Shown here: one piece after another, positions 1-6,351 of the stretch
How positions within the stretch are numbered: the stretch's first letter is position 1
How the letters are laid out: each line of letters begins with the position of its first letter
DNA from: Candidatus Magasanikbacteria bacterium RIFCSPHIGHO2_02_FULL_50_9b
GTDB lineage: Bacteria; Patescibacteriota; Patescibacteriia; Magasanikbacterales; 2-02-FULL-50-9b
Assembly: GCA_001782975.1 (NCBI GenBank)
Contig: MFQD01000005.1
Location: forward strand, 1 to 10,070
DNA length: 10,070 nt
Direction of reading: 5' to 3'
The notes under the pieces: generated by a model
Databases searched by the model: none
Told to the model about the DNA's origin: nothing
Seen by the model: the letters and a program-made list of their open reading frames with translations, nothing else
Program-made: the position numbers and the translations under genes

Positions 1-891
1 GCTCACCCCGGTCACGGCAAAAACTCCCTTTGCAATCCAACTCGTTTTATTCGTTACTGCATCAATTGATTGCTCTACGGCCTCTTCTTTAATTTGTTGT
101 GCCGCGACTTCTTTCAGCATATGCCCCGCGCCCTGTTCGGCAACCGCCGCACCGCCACCCGTAGGAATCAAAAATGGCCCTGTTGCGGCGAGCGCAGCAC
201 TGCCCAGCGTTAATGCCATAAACCCTTGTAATTGTTGCTGACATTTTGCGTGCGCGTAATAATCCGTTGGTTTGCATTTGAATTTCGCACCGTATTTTGC
301 ACACGAATCTGCAATTCCCGGATCACATCGTTTCCCTGTTTTTTCCAGATCAAATAATTCGGGTCGCACGGCGTGGATTGGTGGCGTACGCAAATTAATG
401 AGTTGCGGATTGATCGTGTTGAGCAATGTGCTCGCGCCGAACAAGAGCAGCAACCCCAGCGATGCGTTCATGATGCGCTGCTTTGCATCATTAATTTTGT
501 CCACCATGCCTGACACCATCCACTGAATGCCAGAAAACATGATCGTGATGATCATAATGATGATGCCAAGCCCGAGGCCATATTTATACACGATGTTAAT
601 GTAATTGTGCACGCCATCAACAACGTAGGTGTCGCCAATATGAATTTGCAAATTAGTCGGCAGCTGTTTCATGAAACAAAAATTGCCCTCGACCGCGGTT
701 GGATTTGCGGTGGGCGGAATCCACAAATGCGCTGGATCACCGCTGGCACGATTCACACTCTCACACTCTGTTTTTGTCCATACTTTTTTCCCCTCTGTTG
801 GCTGTGTTGCTGCAGCGACCGCTGTTGCAGCGGTAAAACAAAACAACATCACGATCAAAATCGCGGATTGTTGTAATCGCCGCAGCGTCAT
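1..891 (-). CDS. Type IV secretion pilin-like membrane protein, 3' end outside window
   Basis: The 297 visible codons run off the left edge without a stop. The protein opens with a signal peptide (basic MTLRR, hydrophobic 10-27, likely cleavage near AVA-AA). A soluble stretch follows, then two membrane segments at about 103-127 and 142-161, joined by a short charged turn (DKINDAKQRI) and ending in NTINPQL. This two-helix hairpin with a lysine/arginine turn is typical of the small VirB2/TrbC-like pilins common in CPR genomes (T4SS_pilin family), here inside a much longer protein. A further hydrophobic, glycine/alanine-rich stretch lies at 224-252. Six cysteines (43, 72, 189, 197, 206, 217) lie in regions predicted to be outside the membrane. 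The ATG overlaps the stop of the upstream thioredoxin gene (ATGA at 888-891), so the two are probably translationally coupled. The role, surface pilus or secretion channel component, is inferred from the family only. Confidence 0.75.
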   Translation of the reverse strand, partial: MTLRRLQQSAILIVMLFCFTAATAVAAATQPTEGKKVWTKTECESVNRASGDPAHLWIPPTANPTAVEGNFCFMKQLPTNLQIHIGDTYVVDGVHNYINIVYKYGLGLGIIIMIITIMFSGIQWMVSGMVDKINDAKQRIMNASLGLLLLFGASTLLNTINPQLINLRTPPIHAVRPELFDLEKTGKRCDPGIADSCAKYGAKFKCKPTDYYAHAKCQQQLQGFMALTLGSAALAATGPFLIPTGGGAAVAEQGAGHMLKEVAAQQIKEEAVEQSIDAVTNKTSWIAKGVFAVTGVS

Positions 892-1634
892 AATGATTTC
901 AACCGCTCCAAAATTGCATCCCACGCAGTTTTCGGAATCGCGCCTTCAATTTTAAGACCGTTGATGAAAAATGTCGGCGTGCCACGAACGCCGAGCGCGA
1001 GCCCGTCTTGCAAATCACGCGCCACCTGCGCCTGATATGTTCCGCTTTTTAAACAGACCTCAAATTTTGCCACATCAAGCCCGACGGATTCAGCGTATTT
1101 TTTGAGAGCTGCTTCCGACAAATCAGTTTGATTGAGAAATAGCTGGTCATGATACGCCCAATATCTCCCCTGCTCTTGTGCGCAATGCGATGCTTCCGCG
1201 GCTTTGAATGCATCGGGATGAATATCAATGAGCGGAAAATCGCGATACACAAATTTAATCCCGATGCGCGACGCGTTTTCCATAATCGGTCGGATGATCG
1301 GAAATTCTTTTGCGGAAAATGGACATTGAAAATCGCCGAACTGCACGATCGTGATCGCGCCGTCAGGTGCACCGCGCATCGGACTTGTTGCTGGCACCAA
1401 TTCCGGTGTGCCGAGTACATTTTTTTTCTTGTTCGTGCCTTTGGTAAATTCTGAATCAAACCCCGTGATTGGTTTTAATGCGCCAGATTTTATTCGCTGC
1501 ACGTTGTCATACACGAGCCACCCAAACCACGCGAGAAACACCAGCGTCGTCGCGCCAATTATGATGAGAATAATTCCCCAGGTGCGTTTGTACCACAGGT
1601 GTTTTGACAAAGGAGCGACAATGAAGTCTGACAT
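888..1634 (-). CDS. DsbA-like membrane-anchored thioredoxin-fold protein with CPFS active site
   Basis: 248 aa. A cytoplasmic N-terminus and one membrane anchor (about 18-42) precede a linker and a DsbA/Thioredoxin_4-type domain (about 80-248) facing outside. The active-site motif is FGDFQCPFS: Cys104 is present, but Ser107 replaces the second cysteine of the usual CPFC. The cis-proline loop GVRGTPTFF (Pro220) is intact, as are the helical-insert hallmarks CAQEQGRYWAYHDQLF (from 151) and VCLKSG (Cys194). Family members catalyse disulfide formation or exchange in exported proteins; a CxxS enzyme would be expected to favour reduction or isomerisation, or to hold mixed disulfides. An in-frame GTG at 1658 is rejected as the start because it overlaps the extended -10 box; ATG at 1634 lies just downstream. 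The gene overlaps the cysteine-rich pilin-like gene by 4 nt, which suggests that protein as a substrate. Confidence 0.9.
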   Translation of the reverse strand: MSDFIVAPLSKHLWYKRTWGIILIIIGATTLVFLAWFGWLVYDNVQRIKSGALKPITGFDSEFTKGTNKKKNVLGTPELVPATSPMRGAPDGAITIVQFGDFQCPFSAKEFPIIRPIMENASRIGIKFVYRDFPLIDIHPDAFKAAEASHCAQEQGRYWAYHDQLFLNQTDLSEAALKKYAESVGLDVAKFEVCLKSGTYQAQVARDLQDGLALGVRGTPTFFINGLKIEGAIPKTAWDAILERLKSL

Positions 1635-1648
1635 ATAAAAGTGAGCAA

Positions 1649-1657
1649 AGTATACCA
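1649..1657 (-). promoter_or_regulatory. Extended -10 promoter of the DsbA-like gene
   Basis: On the minus strand, TGG is followed by TATACT (1654-1649), an extended -10. No convincing -35 is seen at 17 bp spacing. The predicted transcription start near 1642 leaves a leader of about 8 nt before the ATG, too short for a Shine-Dalgarno site. Confidence 0.6.
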
Positions 1658-1674
1658 CGGGTTATCTGCTGTTG

Positions 1675-1743
1675 AGGAGTGCGGCGTGTTTCTTTCCCGC
1701 GTGAGAGGCCAGCAACACGCTCCAAGAAACACGCCGCACTCCT
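1675..1743 (-). repeat. Repeated structured hairpin, copy E1
   Basis: A perfect 20-bp inverted repeat (1675-1694 with 1724-1743) encloses a 29-nt loop (1695-1723). The loop holds an inner 5-bp helix, GCGTG (1699-1703) with CACGC (1716-1720), capped by a 12-nt apical loop containing GGCC. The loop is nearly identical to those of E2 and E3, while the outer stem is different. Relative to E2 and E3 the inner helix has the compensatory pair T1702-A1717 in place of C-G. E1 lies just upstream of the DsbA-like promoter. Strand is set by comparison with the G-T wobble orientation of E2 and E3. No T-tract follows on either strand, so it is not a simple terminator. Confidence 0.85.
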
Positions 1744-1768
1744 TACTGAATACAACTCATGGTGTCAT

Positions 1769-1797
1769 TTGATACTTTTTAATCAAAAAATTATATC
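1769..1797 (+). promoter_or_regulatory. Candidate promoter facing hairpin E2
   Basis: TTGATA (1769-1774), a 17-bp spacer and TATATC (1792-1797) form a moderate promoter pointing at E2, with a predicted start near 1804. It sits in an AT-rich imperfect inverted repeat (TGATA...TATCA) and overlaps a minus-strand candidate promoter. The call rests on sequence only. Confidence 0.35.
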
Positions 1798-1798
1798 A
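1790..1798 (-). promoter_or_regulatory. Candidate extended -10 promoter facing hairpin E1
   Basis: The minus strand reads TGA then a perfect TATAAT (1795-1790). The -35 position holds only a poor CGTACA. If active, it would transcribe E1 and could read on into the DsbA-like operon, giving a long-leader transcript as an alternative to the short-leader one. Confidence 0.35.
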
Positions 1799-1803
1799 GG
1801 GTC

Positions 1804-1897
1804 GACATCGCGTGTACGGTTAGGCTCAGAAAAGGTGTGTGCATTCTGGAGCGCGTTGCTGGCCTCTCGCGCGGGAAGAATGCGCACACCTTTTTTA
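1804..1897 (+). ncRNA. Candidate small RNA carrying hairpin E2
   Basis: A promoter-like pair ends at 1797, the E2 hairpin occupies 1830-1894, and its closing stem (AAAAGG...CCTTTT) runs directly into six T residues at 1891-1896. Promoter, strong stem and U-tract together would give a transcript of about 90 nt ending before the secG promoter at 1922. There is no ORF inside. No expression evidence is available, so this is a candidate only. Confidence 0.3.
1830..1894 (+). repeat. Repeated structured hairpin, copy E2
   Basis: An 18-bp stem (1830-1847 with 1877-1894, one T-G wobble on this strand) encloses a 29-nt loop (1848-1876) that is the reverse complement of the E1/E3 loop. The inner helix is GCGCG (1851-1855) with CGCGC (1868-1872). 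The apical loop is 12 nt (1856-1867) with GGCC. The GGA / GGGA strands flanking the inner helix form a purine-rich internal loop. It lies about 30 bp upstream of the secG -35 box. Confidence 0.85.
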
Positions 1898-1921
1898 AAC
1901 ATAAGCGCACGCGGCATCATC

Positions 1922-1951
1922 TTGACGAAAAACCATGCCTTCTGCTATAGT
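1922..1951 (+). promoter_or_regulatory. secG promoter
   Basis: TTGACG (1922-1927), an 18-bp spacer and TATAGT (1946-1951), preceded by TGC as an extended -10. The predicted start is at about 1958-1959, the secG ATG itself, so the transcript should be leaderless. Confidence 0.8.
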
Positions 1952-1958
1952 TTTACCC

Positions 1959-2177
1959 ATGCAAACCACTCTCAACATCATTCAGATCGTCATTTCGATT
2001 CTCCTCATCACCGTTGTGTTGCTTCAGCAAAAAGGCGTTGGTTTGGGCGCCGCATTTGGTGGCTCAAGCAACGTCTATTCGACCAAACGGGGTGTTGATA
2101 AAATTCTGTTCCGCGCCACCATTGTTCTTGCGGTGTTGTTCATCGCAACCGCAGCAACGAATCTTTTGATTCAATAA
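1959..2177 (+). CDS. secG: Preprotein translocase subunit SecG
   Basis: 72 aa, the usual SecG size. SecG is the small accessory subunit of the SecYEG protein-conducting channel in the cytoplasmic membrane and aids SecA-driven export. Two membrane helices (about 3-22 and 52-70) flank the conserved cytoplasmic loop with LLQQKGVGLGAAFGGSS and a following TKRG. An in-frame ATG at 1935 is rejected because it lies upstream of the TATAGT -10 box; starting at 1959 gives a normal SecG N-terminus and a leaderless message. The solute-binding protein gene follows after 15 bp, so the two are almost certainly co-transcribed. Confidence 0.95.
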   Translation: MQTTLNIIQIVISILLITVVLLQQKGVGLGAAFGGSSNVYSTKRGVDKILFRATIVLAVLFIATAATNLLIQ

Positions 2178-2192
2178 TCGATCCCCGCGTGT

Positions 2193-3875
2193 ATGCGCCT
2201 TCTTGAGAAGGCACGTCAACAGATCGTACGCGCAATTCCGCGCGTCCCGCGCAAGATGCCATCGCTTGCGCAGCTTCAGCATATTGATCTGTTTTTGGAA
2301 CAGTGGGAAAAAAATTTTGTCGGCGCGCTCGGTGCCATTGCACTCATCGCGTTCATTGGAATTGTGTGGAGCGTTAAAAACTTGAACACCGTTCCTGTTG
2401 CTGCTGAAGGTGGAGATTTTCAAGAAGTTATTGTGGGAAATCCGCGCCACTTGAATCCACTGTTTGCGGCAACTGATGTTGATCGTGCACTCACGAACAT
2501 CGTATTTCTGCCACTGTGCGACATTTTTCATCGCGGCGTTCCGTCACTTGCCGAGAAATGCGAACTGACTGGTGAAAAAACCGTGACCATCACGCTCGCG
2601 GATCGGACGTGGCATGATGGCGAGCCCGTGACTGCTGAAGACGTACTGTTCACCGTGCAAACAATGCAAAATAAAACCGTCGGCAGCCCGTGGTATGAGC
2701 TCGCGCGTTGGGTAAGTGTTGGTACTGACAGCGAAGGCCGCGTGATTATCAATGCACGCCAGCCGATTCCAGAACTGAAAACATTGGTGTCACTCGGCGT
2801 TGTACCGGCACATGTGTGGCGTGATGTTGCACCACAACGAATGTCAACTGATGAACGCAATCTCCAGCCAGTTGGCAGCGGTGCGTTTTCCGTGGTCGCC
2901 GCAACGGCAGATCGCGACGGATTTGTGCAACTCGTGTCGCTCGAAGCGTTCGAAGATTTCAAACCACGTCGCGCGTATCTTGATGAGCTCGTGTTCCGCG
3001 TTGCTGCCGACGACGCAGAGGCGCAGGATCTCTTTCGTACACGACAAGTGGACGCGCTCTTTTCAACGGATCCGGCACAAACCGATGAGTTGGTGAAACG
3101 TGACGTGCACCGACACGAAATCACACCGCCCGTTGTCGTCAGTTTATTTTTTAATCCATTGCACCACAGCGGACTGCGCAACCGCGACACCCGTGAGGCA
3201 TTTGCGCTTGCCGTTCATCGTGTTGATGTGGTGAAACACGCGCTCAAAGGAAACGGTGTACCGTTGCGTGCGGCGCTTCCTGCGTCTGTGTTAAAAAACC
3301 CAAGTGCGCTGCAAGTTGATACTGACGTTGCTGCGGCTGCAGCGTTTTTTAAAAAAAATCCGCTACGCGGTGCGACGTCAACATTGTCGCTTGGCATTCC
3401 GGCGCTGCCAACCTATCAGGCGCTTGCAAACACGATCACCGAACAGCTCGCTGCGGTTGGCGTGAAGGTGATGTCTTCGGTGATTGGAACCGGCAATGCA
3501 AAAGATATGCTCTCGCATGATCTTGTGTTGCTCGGACAAGACTATGGCCTTGCCGGAAATGTTGCGTCATATTGGCATTCGTCCGCGAGTGGTGTTGGTG
3601 GCGCGAACTATGCGCGCTATCAAATTCGTGAGGTTGATGGATGGCTCGAGCAGCTGCAAACCGACGCACGCCCTGATGAACGCGCGGCGCTGCTTGAAAA
3701 AATTAACAAACGGCTCGTGTTCGATAGTCCAGCCGTGTTCTTGTTTCAACCCGTGTATCACTATTATGTGTCAAACAAAATCAAAGGCGTTTCGACTCCT
3801 GCGGTTGGCGACGCGAGCGAACGATTTCGAACAATTGGGGATTGGTACGTAGTCACCGCGCGAGCAAGAAAATAA
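2193..3875 (+). CDS. Membrane-anchored peptide ABC transporter substrate-binding protein (family 5)
   Basis: 560 aa. A basic, amphipathic N-terminus (1-40) and one membrane helix (about 42-60) precede an extracytoplasmic SBP_bac_5 domain (about 75-555). There is no lipobox cysteine, so a signal anchor rather than a lipid holds it to the membrane. Family hallmarks visible are the start of the binding domain (GNPRHLNPLFAATDVDRAL), TWHDGEPVTAEDVLFT (139-154) and PVGSGAFSV (226-234). Relatives bind oligopeptides or other solutes for import by an Opp/Dpp-type ABC transporter. No permease or ATPase gene is adjacent, so the partner is elsewhere or the protein works alone. It lies 15 bp after secG in the same operon. 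No Shine-Dalgarno is seen; an ATG at residue 22 is a possible alternative start. Confidence 0.9.
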   Translation: MRLLEKARQQIVRAIPRVPRKMPSLAQLQHIDLFLEQWEKNFVGALGAIALIAFIGIVWSVKNLNTVPVAAEGGDFQEVIVGNPRHLNPLFAATDVDRALTNIVFLPLCDIFHRGVPSLAEKCELTGEKTVTITLADRTWHDGEPVTAEDVLFTVQTMQNKTVGSPWYELARWVSVGTDSEGRVIINARQPIPELKTLVSLGVVPAHVWRDVAPQRMSTDERNLQPVGSGAFSVVAATADRDGFVQLVSLEAFEDFKPRRAYLDELVFRVAADDAEAQDLFRTRQVDALFSTDPAQTDELVKRDVHRHEITPPVVVSLFFNPLHHSGLRNRDTREAFALAVHRVDVVKHALKGNGVPLRAALPASVLKNPSALQVDTDVAAAAAFFKKNPLRGATSTLSLGIPALPTYQALANTITEQLAAVGVKVMSSVIGTGNAKDMLSHDLVLLGQDYGLAGNVASYWHSSASGVGGANYARYQIREVDGWLEQLQTDARPDERAALLEKINKRLVFDSPAVFLFQPVYHYYVSNKIKGVSTPAVGDASERFRTIGDWYVVTARARK

Positions 3876-3895
3876 AGTTTAATAAACGGGGCGCC

Positions 3896-3954
3896 TGTGT
3901 AGCAGTTTCTTCCCGCGCGAGAGGCCAGCAACGCGCTTCAGAAACTGCCACACA
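3896..3954 (-). repeat. Repeated structured hairpin, copy E3
   Basis: A 15-bp stem (3896-3910 with 3940-3954) encloses a 29-nt loop (3911-3939) almost identical to E1 and E2. The inner helix is GCGCG (3915-3919) with CGCGC (3932-3936), with the 12-nt GGCC-containing apical loop between. The single stem irregularity (A3901 opposite C3950) is an A-C mismatch on plus but a G-U wobble on minus, so minus is the likelier RNA strand. It lies 20 bp past the solute-binding protein stop. Confidence 0.85.
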
Positions 3955-4001
3955 AACCACGATAACAAAATTATATTTTCTGCTCTTGCGTCATGATATG
4001 T

Positions 4002-4139
4002 GGGGATTCTGCGGCTCTCTGTGGGAAACCCACATCCAAGCGAGCGTGCAGCTTTGCTGCACTTTGCGAGCGCAGGGAGGACGAGCAAGGTCGCATTGCG
4101 CGACCGCAGCGTGTTCCCACAGAGAGCCGCAGAATCCCC
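4002..4139. repeat. Large multi-hairpin palindrome B1 with 26-bp perfect stem
   Basis: 4002-4027 is perfectly complementary to 4114-4139. The 86-nt interior holds GTGCAGC/GCTGCAC (4046-4062) and GGTCGC/GCGACC (4089-4105). GTGGG-AAA-CCCAC (4021-4033) is a local hairpin that competes with the left arm of the long stem. No credible ORF lies inside. The promoter for tRNA-Leu begins 8 bp after it. Together with E3 it fills most of the gap between 3876 and the tRNA. Confidence 0.85.
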
Positions 4140-4146
4140 CAAATAT

Positions 4147-4175
4147 TTGACATAGAGCTGCAACTGTGTTATAGT
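4147..4175 (+). promoter_or_regulatory. Near-consensus promoter of tRNA-Leu (and probably RNase J)
   Basis: TTGACA (4147-4152), a 17-bp spacer and TATAGT (4170-4175) with TGT before it as an extended -10. It is the strongest promoter in the window. The predicted start near 4182 leaves about 26 nt of 5' leader on the pre-tRNA. Confidence 0.85.
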
Positions 4176-4207
4176 ATTTAAACTTTCGTATCTCCTCTGT
4201 CCAGCCT

Positions 4208-4293
4208 GCCGCGGTGGTGAAATGGCAGACACACTAGCTTCAGGTGCTAGCGCTCGTAAGGGCATGCGAGTTCAAGTCTCGCCCGCGGCACCA
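4208..4293 (+). tRNA. tRNA-Leu (anticodon CAG)
   Basis: 86 nt including an encoded CCA (4291-4293). The acceptor stem is GCCGCGG (4208-4214) with CCGCGGC (4283-4289). The anticodon stem CTAGC/GCTAG holds the loop TTCAGGT, giving anticodon CAG, which reads CUG leucine codons. A long variable arm, expected for leucine tRNAs, follows. The T arm is GCGAG-TTCAAGT-CTCGC. It closely resembles other bacterial tRNA-Leu(CAG). RNase J starts 42 nt downstream. Confidence 0.97.
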
Positions 4294-4335
4294 AAAGTTC
4301 ACCAAAAATTTTGAAATTGATTCTTATTTATTCGT

Positions 4336-6351
4336 ATGCCAAATTCCGTTACTGCGTCGCCACATATGCCGACGCCGCCACTTCGACGTGGCAATAATCG
4401 CCGTCCACCCGTGGGTGGTGCTGGTCGCCGGTTCACGCCGCGGCCGCAACATAACTCATCACACGCACCAAGCCGCGCACCGCTCCCTGCCGGTGTTTCA
4501 GCGCCGCATGAATTTGCGCGCCAACAACCAGCGCCACACCTCGTGCAGCGCCAAGCGTATCGCCCGCTCGCCGGAAACACGGCAAAATTCGCGCCGAATT
4601 TTAACACAAATGTTGCTGATGTTCGTCGCTCACAACGCGAAGAATTATCATTCGAGCCCGCGATGCAACAAACAACCGACGACAAATTAAAACTCAAAAT
4701 CTACGCGCTCGGCGGCCTTGAAGAAATTGGTCGCAACTGCACCGTACTCGAATGCGGGGACGACATTATCATCGTTGATGTTGGCTTGCAATTCCCTGAA
4801 GAAGGGATGCCGGGCATCGATTACATCATTCCAAATGTCGCGACGTTCAAGGGACGCGAAAAAAATATTCGCGGCGTGATTATCACGCACGGCCATATGG
4901 ATCACATTGGCGCTGTGTCACATGTGCTCCCAAAAATTGGCAATCCACCGATTTACACCGCACCACTCACGGCCGGCATCATCCGCAACCGCCATGAAGA
5001 ATACACAAACGCGCCTAAACTCAACATGGTGATTGTGCAGCACGCGGACGAACGATTTCATCTCGGCAAACACTTTGTCTTTGAACCGTTCCATATCAAC
5101 CACACCGTGTCAGATGCGTTTGGCGCAGCGATTCATACACCGTTTGGAACCGTGGTGATCACCGGCGACTTTAAATTTGATTTCACACCAGTCAACGAAG
5201 AACCGGCTGACTTAAATCGCATCGCGCTTTTCGGATACAAAGGCGTGCTCGCGCTCATGTCCGATTCAACGGCGGCTGACATTCCGGGTCACCAAATTTC
5301 CGAGCAAGTCGTGTACGACGAAATGGATCGCATGATGGCAAACGCAAAAGGCCGTATGATCATCGGCACATTTTCATCGCTCTTGACGCGTGTGCAGATC
5401 ATTTTAACCTTGTGCGAAAAATATGGTCGCAAAGTGTTGATTCAGGGACGATCAATGCAAAAAAATGTTGATCTCGCGCACGAACTTGGCTATCTGTTGT
5501 TCAAACCGGGAACTATTTTGAGCGAAGAAGAGGCGCCGGGATTTCCAGAGGATCGACTTGTTGTTTTGTGCACCGGCGCGCAGGGCGAAAAGAACGCCAT
5601 GCTGATGCGCATCGCATCTGGCGAACACAAATTCATTCATTTGCATGATGGCGACGCCGTTGTGTTTTCATCATCGGTTGTTCCGGGAAATGAACGCGCG
5701 GTTCAACGCTTGAAAGATTCACTTGTGCGCCGCGGTGCGACGGTGATCCATTATGCAAATATGGATATTCACGCCGGCGGCCATGCAAAACAGGAAGATT
5801 TGAAATTAATGTTGCGCCTTACCAAACCAAAATACTTCATGCCAATTCATGGCAACCGATTTATGCTGGCAGCGCATGGTCGCCTTGCGGCCAGCGTTGG
5901 CGTTCCCAAAGAAAATATCTTTGTTGCTGACAACGGACAGATCATGGAATTTGATCTTGCCGGCGGCCGCTTAACTGAGGATCGCGTTCCCGCAGAATAT
6001 GTGATGGTTGATGGGCTTGGTGTTGGTGATGTTTCTGAAATCGTGTTACGCGATCGCATGCAAATGTCAGAAGATGGCATGCTCGTCGTGATCGCGACCA
6101 TTGAGGAACGCACCGGTGAATTGATCGGCAGTCCAGACATCATTTCGCGTGGATTTATTTTCGTGAAAGAAAATAAAGAGATCATCGACAAAACGCGGTT
6201 ACTCGTGCGCAAAATTCTTGAATCGTCTGACCATAAATCACAGGCGTTCGATGAATTCATCAAAAATAAAATTCGTAATGACGTTGGACAATATTTGTTC
6301 TCGCAGACAAAGCGACGGCCAATGGTGCTGCCGGTGATAATTGAGGTATAA
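4336..6351 (+). CDS. rnj: Ribonuclease J
   Basis: 671 aa metallo-beta-lactamase/beta-CASP ribonuclease with 5'-to-3' exonuclease and endonuclease activity in mRNA decay and RNA maturation in the cytoplasm. The core begins near 117 with KLKIYALGGLEEIGRN. Metal-site motif HGHMDH is at 185-190, with TGDF (Asp278), SDST (309-312), CTGAQGE (412-418), HAGGHAKQED from His479 and MPIHG (502-506); the C-terminal region completes a full-length enzyme. The first 115 residues or so are an extension rich in Pro, Arg, Ala and Asn, likely disordered and possibly RNA-binding; Bacillus RNase J1 (about 555 aa) lacks it. No Shine-Dalgarno and no good promoter of its own is seen, so expression probably comes from the tRNA-Leu promoter. 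Met110 (4663) is an alternative start that would remove the tail. Confidence 0.96.
   Translation: MPNSVTASPHMPTPPLRRGNNRRPPVGGAGRRFTPRPQHNSSHAPSRAPLPAGVSAPHEFARQQPAPHLVQRQAYRPLAGNTAKFAPNFNTNVADVRRSQREELSFEPAMQQTTDDKLKLKIYALGGLEEIGRNCTVLECGDDIIIVDVGLQFPEEGMPGIDYIIPNVATFKGREKNIRGVIITHGHMDHIGAVSHVLPKIGNPPIYTAPLTAGIIRNRHEEYTNAPKLNMVIVQHADERFHLGKHFVFEPFHINHTVSDAFGAAIHTPFGTVVITGDFKFDFTPVNEEPADLNRIALFGYKGVLALMSDSTAADIPGHQISEQVVYDEMDRMMANAKGRMIIGTFSSLLTRVQIILTLCEKYGRKVLIQGRSMQKNVDLAHELGYLLFKPGTILSEEEAPGFPEDRLVVLCTGAQGEKNAMLMRIASGEHKFIHLHDGDAVVFSSSVVPGNERAVQRLKDSLVRRGATVIHYANMDIHAGGHAKQEDLKLMLRLTKPKYFMPIHGNRFMLAAHGRLAASVGVPKENIFVADNGQIMEFDLAGGRLTEDRVPAEYVMVDGLGVGDVSEIVLRDRMQMSEDGMLVVIATIEERTGELIGSPDIISRGFIFVKENKEIIDKTRLLVRKILESSDHKSQAFDEFIKNKIRNDVGQYLFSQTKRRPMVLPVIIEV

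Noticed and set aside
888..891. TGA read as glycine (genetic code 25 of some CPR lineages)
   Set aside because: TGA at 888-890 ends the DsbA-like frame at the expected C-terminus in an ATGA overlap, and I noticed no in-frame TGA inside the conserved genes.
1635..1658. GTG at 1658 as start of the DsbA-like gene
   Set aside because: The GTG is part of the TGG-TATACT extended -10 box; ATG at 1634 follows at a sensible distance.
1675..1743. E1 as a simple intrinsic terminator
   Set aside because: No T-tract follows on either strand and it lies upstream of both divergent genes; only E2 has a terminator-like tail.
1935..1958. ATG at 1935 as start of secG
   Set aside because: It lies between the -35 and -10 boxes; the ATG at 1959 gives a standard SecG N-terminus.
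2528..3190. 220-aa minus-strand frame inside the solute-binding protein gene
   Set aside because: Its Ser/Thr/Arg-rich composition is that of an antisense shadow, and the plus-strand gene is well supported by family motifs.
1675..3954. CRISPR array made of the E1-E3 repeats
   Set aside because: The copies are unevenly spaced, in both orientations, hundreds to thousands of bases apart, and there is no spacer pattern or cas gene.
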